Shown piece by piece: positions 13,749 through 14,534 of a stretch of DNA of 14,534 nt (the stretch's first letter is position 1; each line of letters starts with the position of its first letter). The stretch is taken from contig MVQZ01000315.1 in the NCBI GenBank assembly GCA_002067565.1, positions 1 through 14,534 on the forward strand, given 5' to 3'. The notes beneath the pieces were generated by a model, which saw nothing but the letters and a program-made list of their open reading frames with translations, was not told where the DNA came from and did not search any database. The stretch comes from Methanobacterium sp. PtaU1.Bin242 (GTDB lineage: Archaea; Methanobacteriota; Methanobacteria; Methanobacteriales; Methanobacteriaceae). The position numbers and the translations under genes were made by a program.

Positions 13749-14216
13749 TCATCTTTTAATAAAGCTGTAAACAGTTCTTAATGGTATGTTTAATTTTTCA
13801 GATATTTCACGAGCAGATAAACCTTTTTTATAGAGACTTTTTGCTTCATTTTCAGTTTCTGATGTATATTTAGGGGTTCTTCCTCTTTTAAGCGGAGTTT
13901 CATTGAGATAGTACACTGTTTTTAGGGGGATGTGTAATTTATCTGATATTTCCTGGAAATTATAACCTTCTTTCTGCATCTCTTCAATAATCTTTATTTC
14001 TGATTCACCATATTTTTTGGGCCGTCCCTTCCTTATCACCGGCTCAATTTCAACTCCCAGTTTAGAGAGAGCATCCACATATTTGGAAGATGTACGTTTA
14101 TAGATACTTGGAGGGCACTTTATCCTTTTTAAATTAGGATGCTTCTCCAGTATTTCCATAACTTTTCGGGAGGATAATGGTTCACTTACATAAATCTCTT
14201 CGTCCAAAAATAGCAC
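13749..14216 (-). CDS. DUF1699-like protein with two tandem helix-turn-helix motifs
   Basis: Residues 12-60 (SEPLSSRKVMEILEKHPNLK…GVEIEPV) resemble the archaeal DUF1699 family of unknown function. Two homologous segments follow: GRPKKYGESE…EISDKLHIPLKTVYYL (64-104) and GRTPKYTSET…EISEKLNIPLRTVYSF (112-152). Each has a resolvase-like helix-turn-helix. The duplication suggests DNA binding to a repeated or long site, so this is a likely transcription regulator; targets are unknown. The GTG at 14216 opens the longest frame, but AAAGGTG sits 6 nt before an in-frame TTG at 14207, which would give 152 residues and may be the true start. It lies 27 nt after the partial upstream gene, so the two are likely co-transcribed. 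Confidence 0.75.
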   Translation of the reverse strand: MLFLDEEIYVSEPLSSRKVMEILEKHPNLKRIKCPPSIYKRTSSKYVDALSKLGVEIEPVIRKGRPKKYGESEIKIIEEMQKEGYNFQEISDKLHIPLKTVYYLNETPLKRGRTPKYTSETENEAKSLYKKGLSAREISEKLNIPLRTVYSFIKR

Positions 14217-14243
14217 CTTTAAGGGTGGTTTTAATGGAATAAT

Positions 14244-14534
14244 TTATTCCTTGATCATTTCCAGAAATTTCTGAGCCTTGGGGGTGGATGGTTTCTGGAA
14301 GGTTTCAATTTTATCCTTCTCAGATTGAACATCATCAGAACTTAAGGAAAATACGGCGGCTGATTCTTCTAATGATAATTTTCCAAAGCTATTTAAAATA
14401 ACAGCCCCCACTGCAGCAGGGTTGGTTTTAAGATGTAAACCCTTCATTTTCTTTTCCATTTCGAATTTACCAGATAAAATTTTGCTTATGTTAGTAATCT
14501 GTTCTATTTTCTCATTGAAATATGATTTTAGAAT
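14244..14534 (-). CDS. Unidentified protein, partial (N-terminus outside window)
   Basis: The frame is open from the window edge (14534) to the stop at 14244, giving 96 residues, and an internal ATG at 14459 has no clear binding site. The visible part (ILKSYFNEKIEQITNISKIL…) is charged and helical, with KLSLEESAAVFSLSSDDV in the middle and a short soluble C-terminus (…AQKFLEMIKE). No signal peptide or membrane helix is seen. I recognise no family. It precedes the tandem helix-turn-helix gene. Confidence 0.65.
   Translation of the reverse strand: MLKSYFNEKIEQITNISKILSGKFEMEKKMKGLHLKTNPAAVGAVILNSFGKLSLEESAAVFSLSSDDVQSEKDKIETFQKPSTPKAQKFLEMIKE

Overview
The window most likely comes from a methanogenic archaeon of the Methanobacteriales (Methanobacterium-like). 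The evidence is low GC, archaeal TATA boxes and GGAGGTGA-type ribosome binding sites, and a GGGIYN-repeat adhesin-like protein ending in an LYNWWGSN motif. A protein resembling the methanogenesis-marker-7 / 'methyl-coenzyme M reductase family' group and a class III (QxSxE) pilin signal peptide point the same way. No RNA gene, CRISPR array or intact insertion sequence was seen.

Layout, left to right. 1-1192 (-): the first 397 residues of a secreted parallel beta-helix adhesin, cut by the window edge. 1435-2400 (+): a GalE-type UDP-sugar epimerase. 2546-3915 (-): a likely three-gene operon of THUMP protein, MCR-family-like protein with a winged-helix tail, and a two-helix DUF131-type membrane protein. 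3916-5810: an AT-rich accessory block. It holds a two-helix membrane protein of unknown function that appears split by a one-base frameshift, and it is flanked by imperfect direct repeats of about 50 bp. 5811-6323 (-): a small secreted PsbP-like protein. 6525-8334 (-): a MacB/LolD-type ABC permease followed, with overlap, by its ATPase.

8874-11488 (-): two tandem paralogous secreted proteins built of a 26-residue Gln/Asn-rich repeat. 11645-12625 (+), divergent from them: two type IV pilin-like proteins. 12696-14534 (-): an MraY/WecA-family GlcNAc-1-phosphate-type transferase, a DUF1699-like protein with two helix-turn-helix motifs, and an unidentified partial gene.

The common theme is the cell surface: an adhesin, a sugar epimerase and a lipid-linked sugar transferase that can supply glycans, a MacB-type exporter, pilins and repeat proteins. 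The most distinctive feature is the pair of 26-residue-repeat proteins. They share promoter, leader, N-terminal cap and C-terminal cap, and their Gln/Asn ladder is reminiscent of (not shown to be homologous to) curli-like amyloid fibres.
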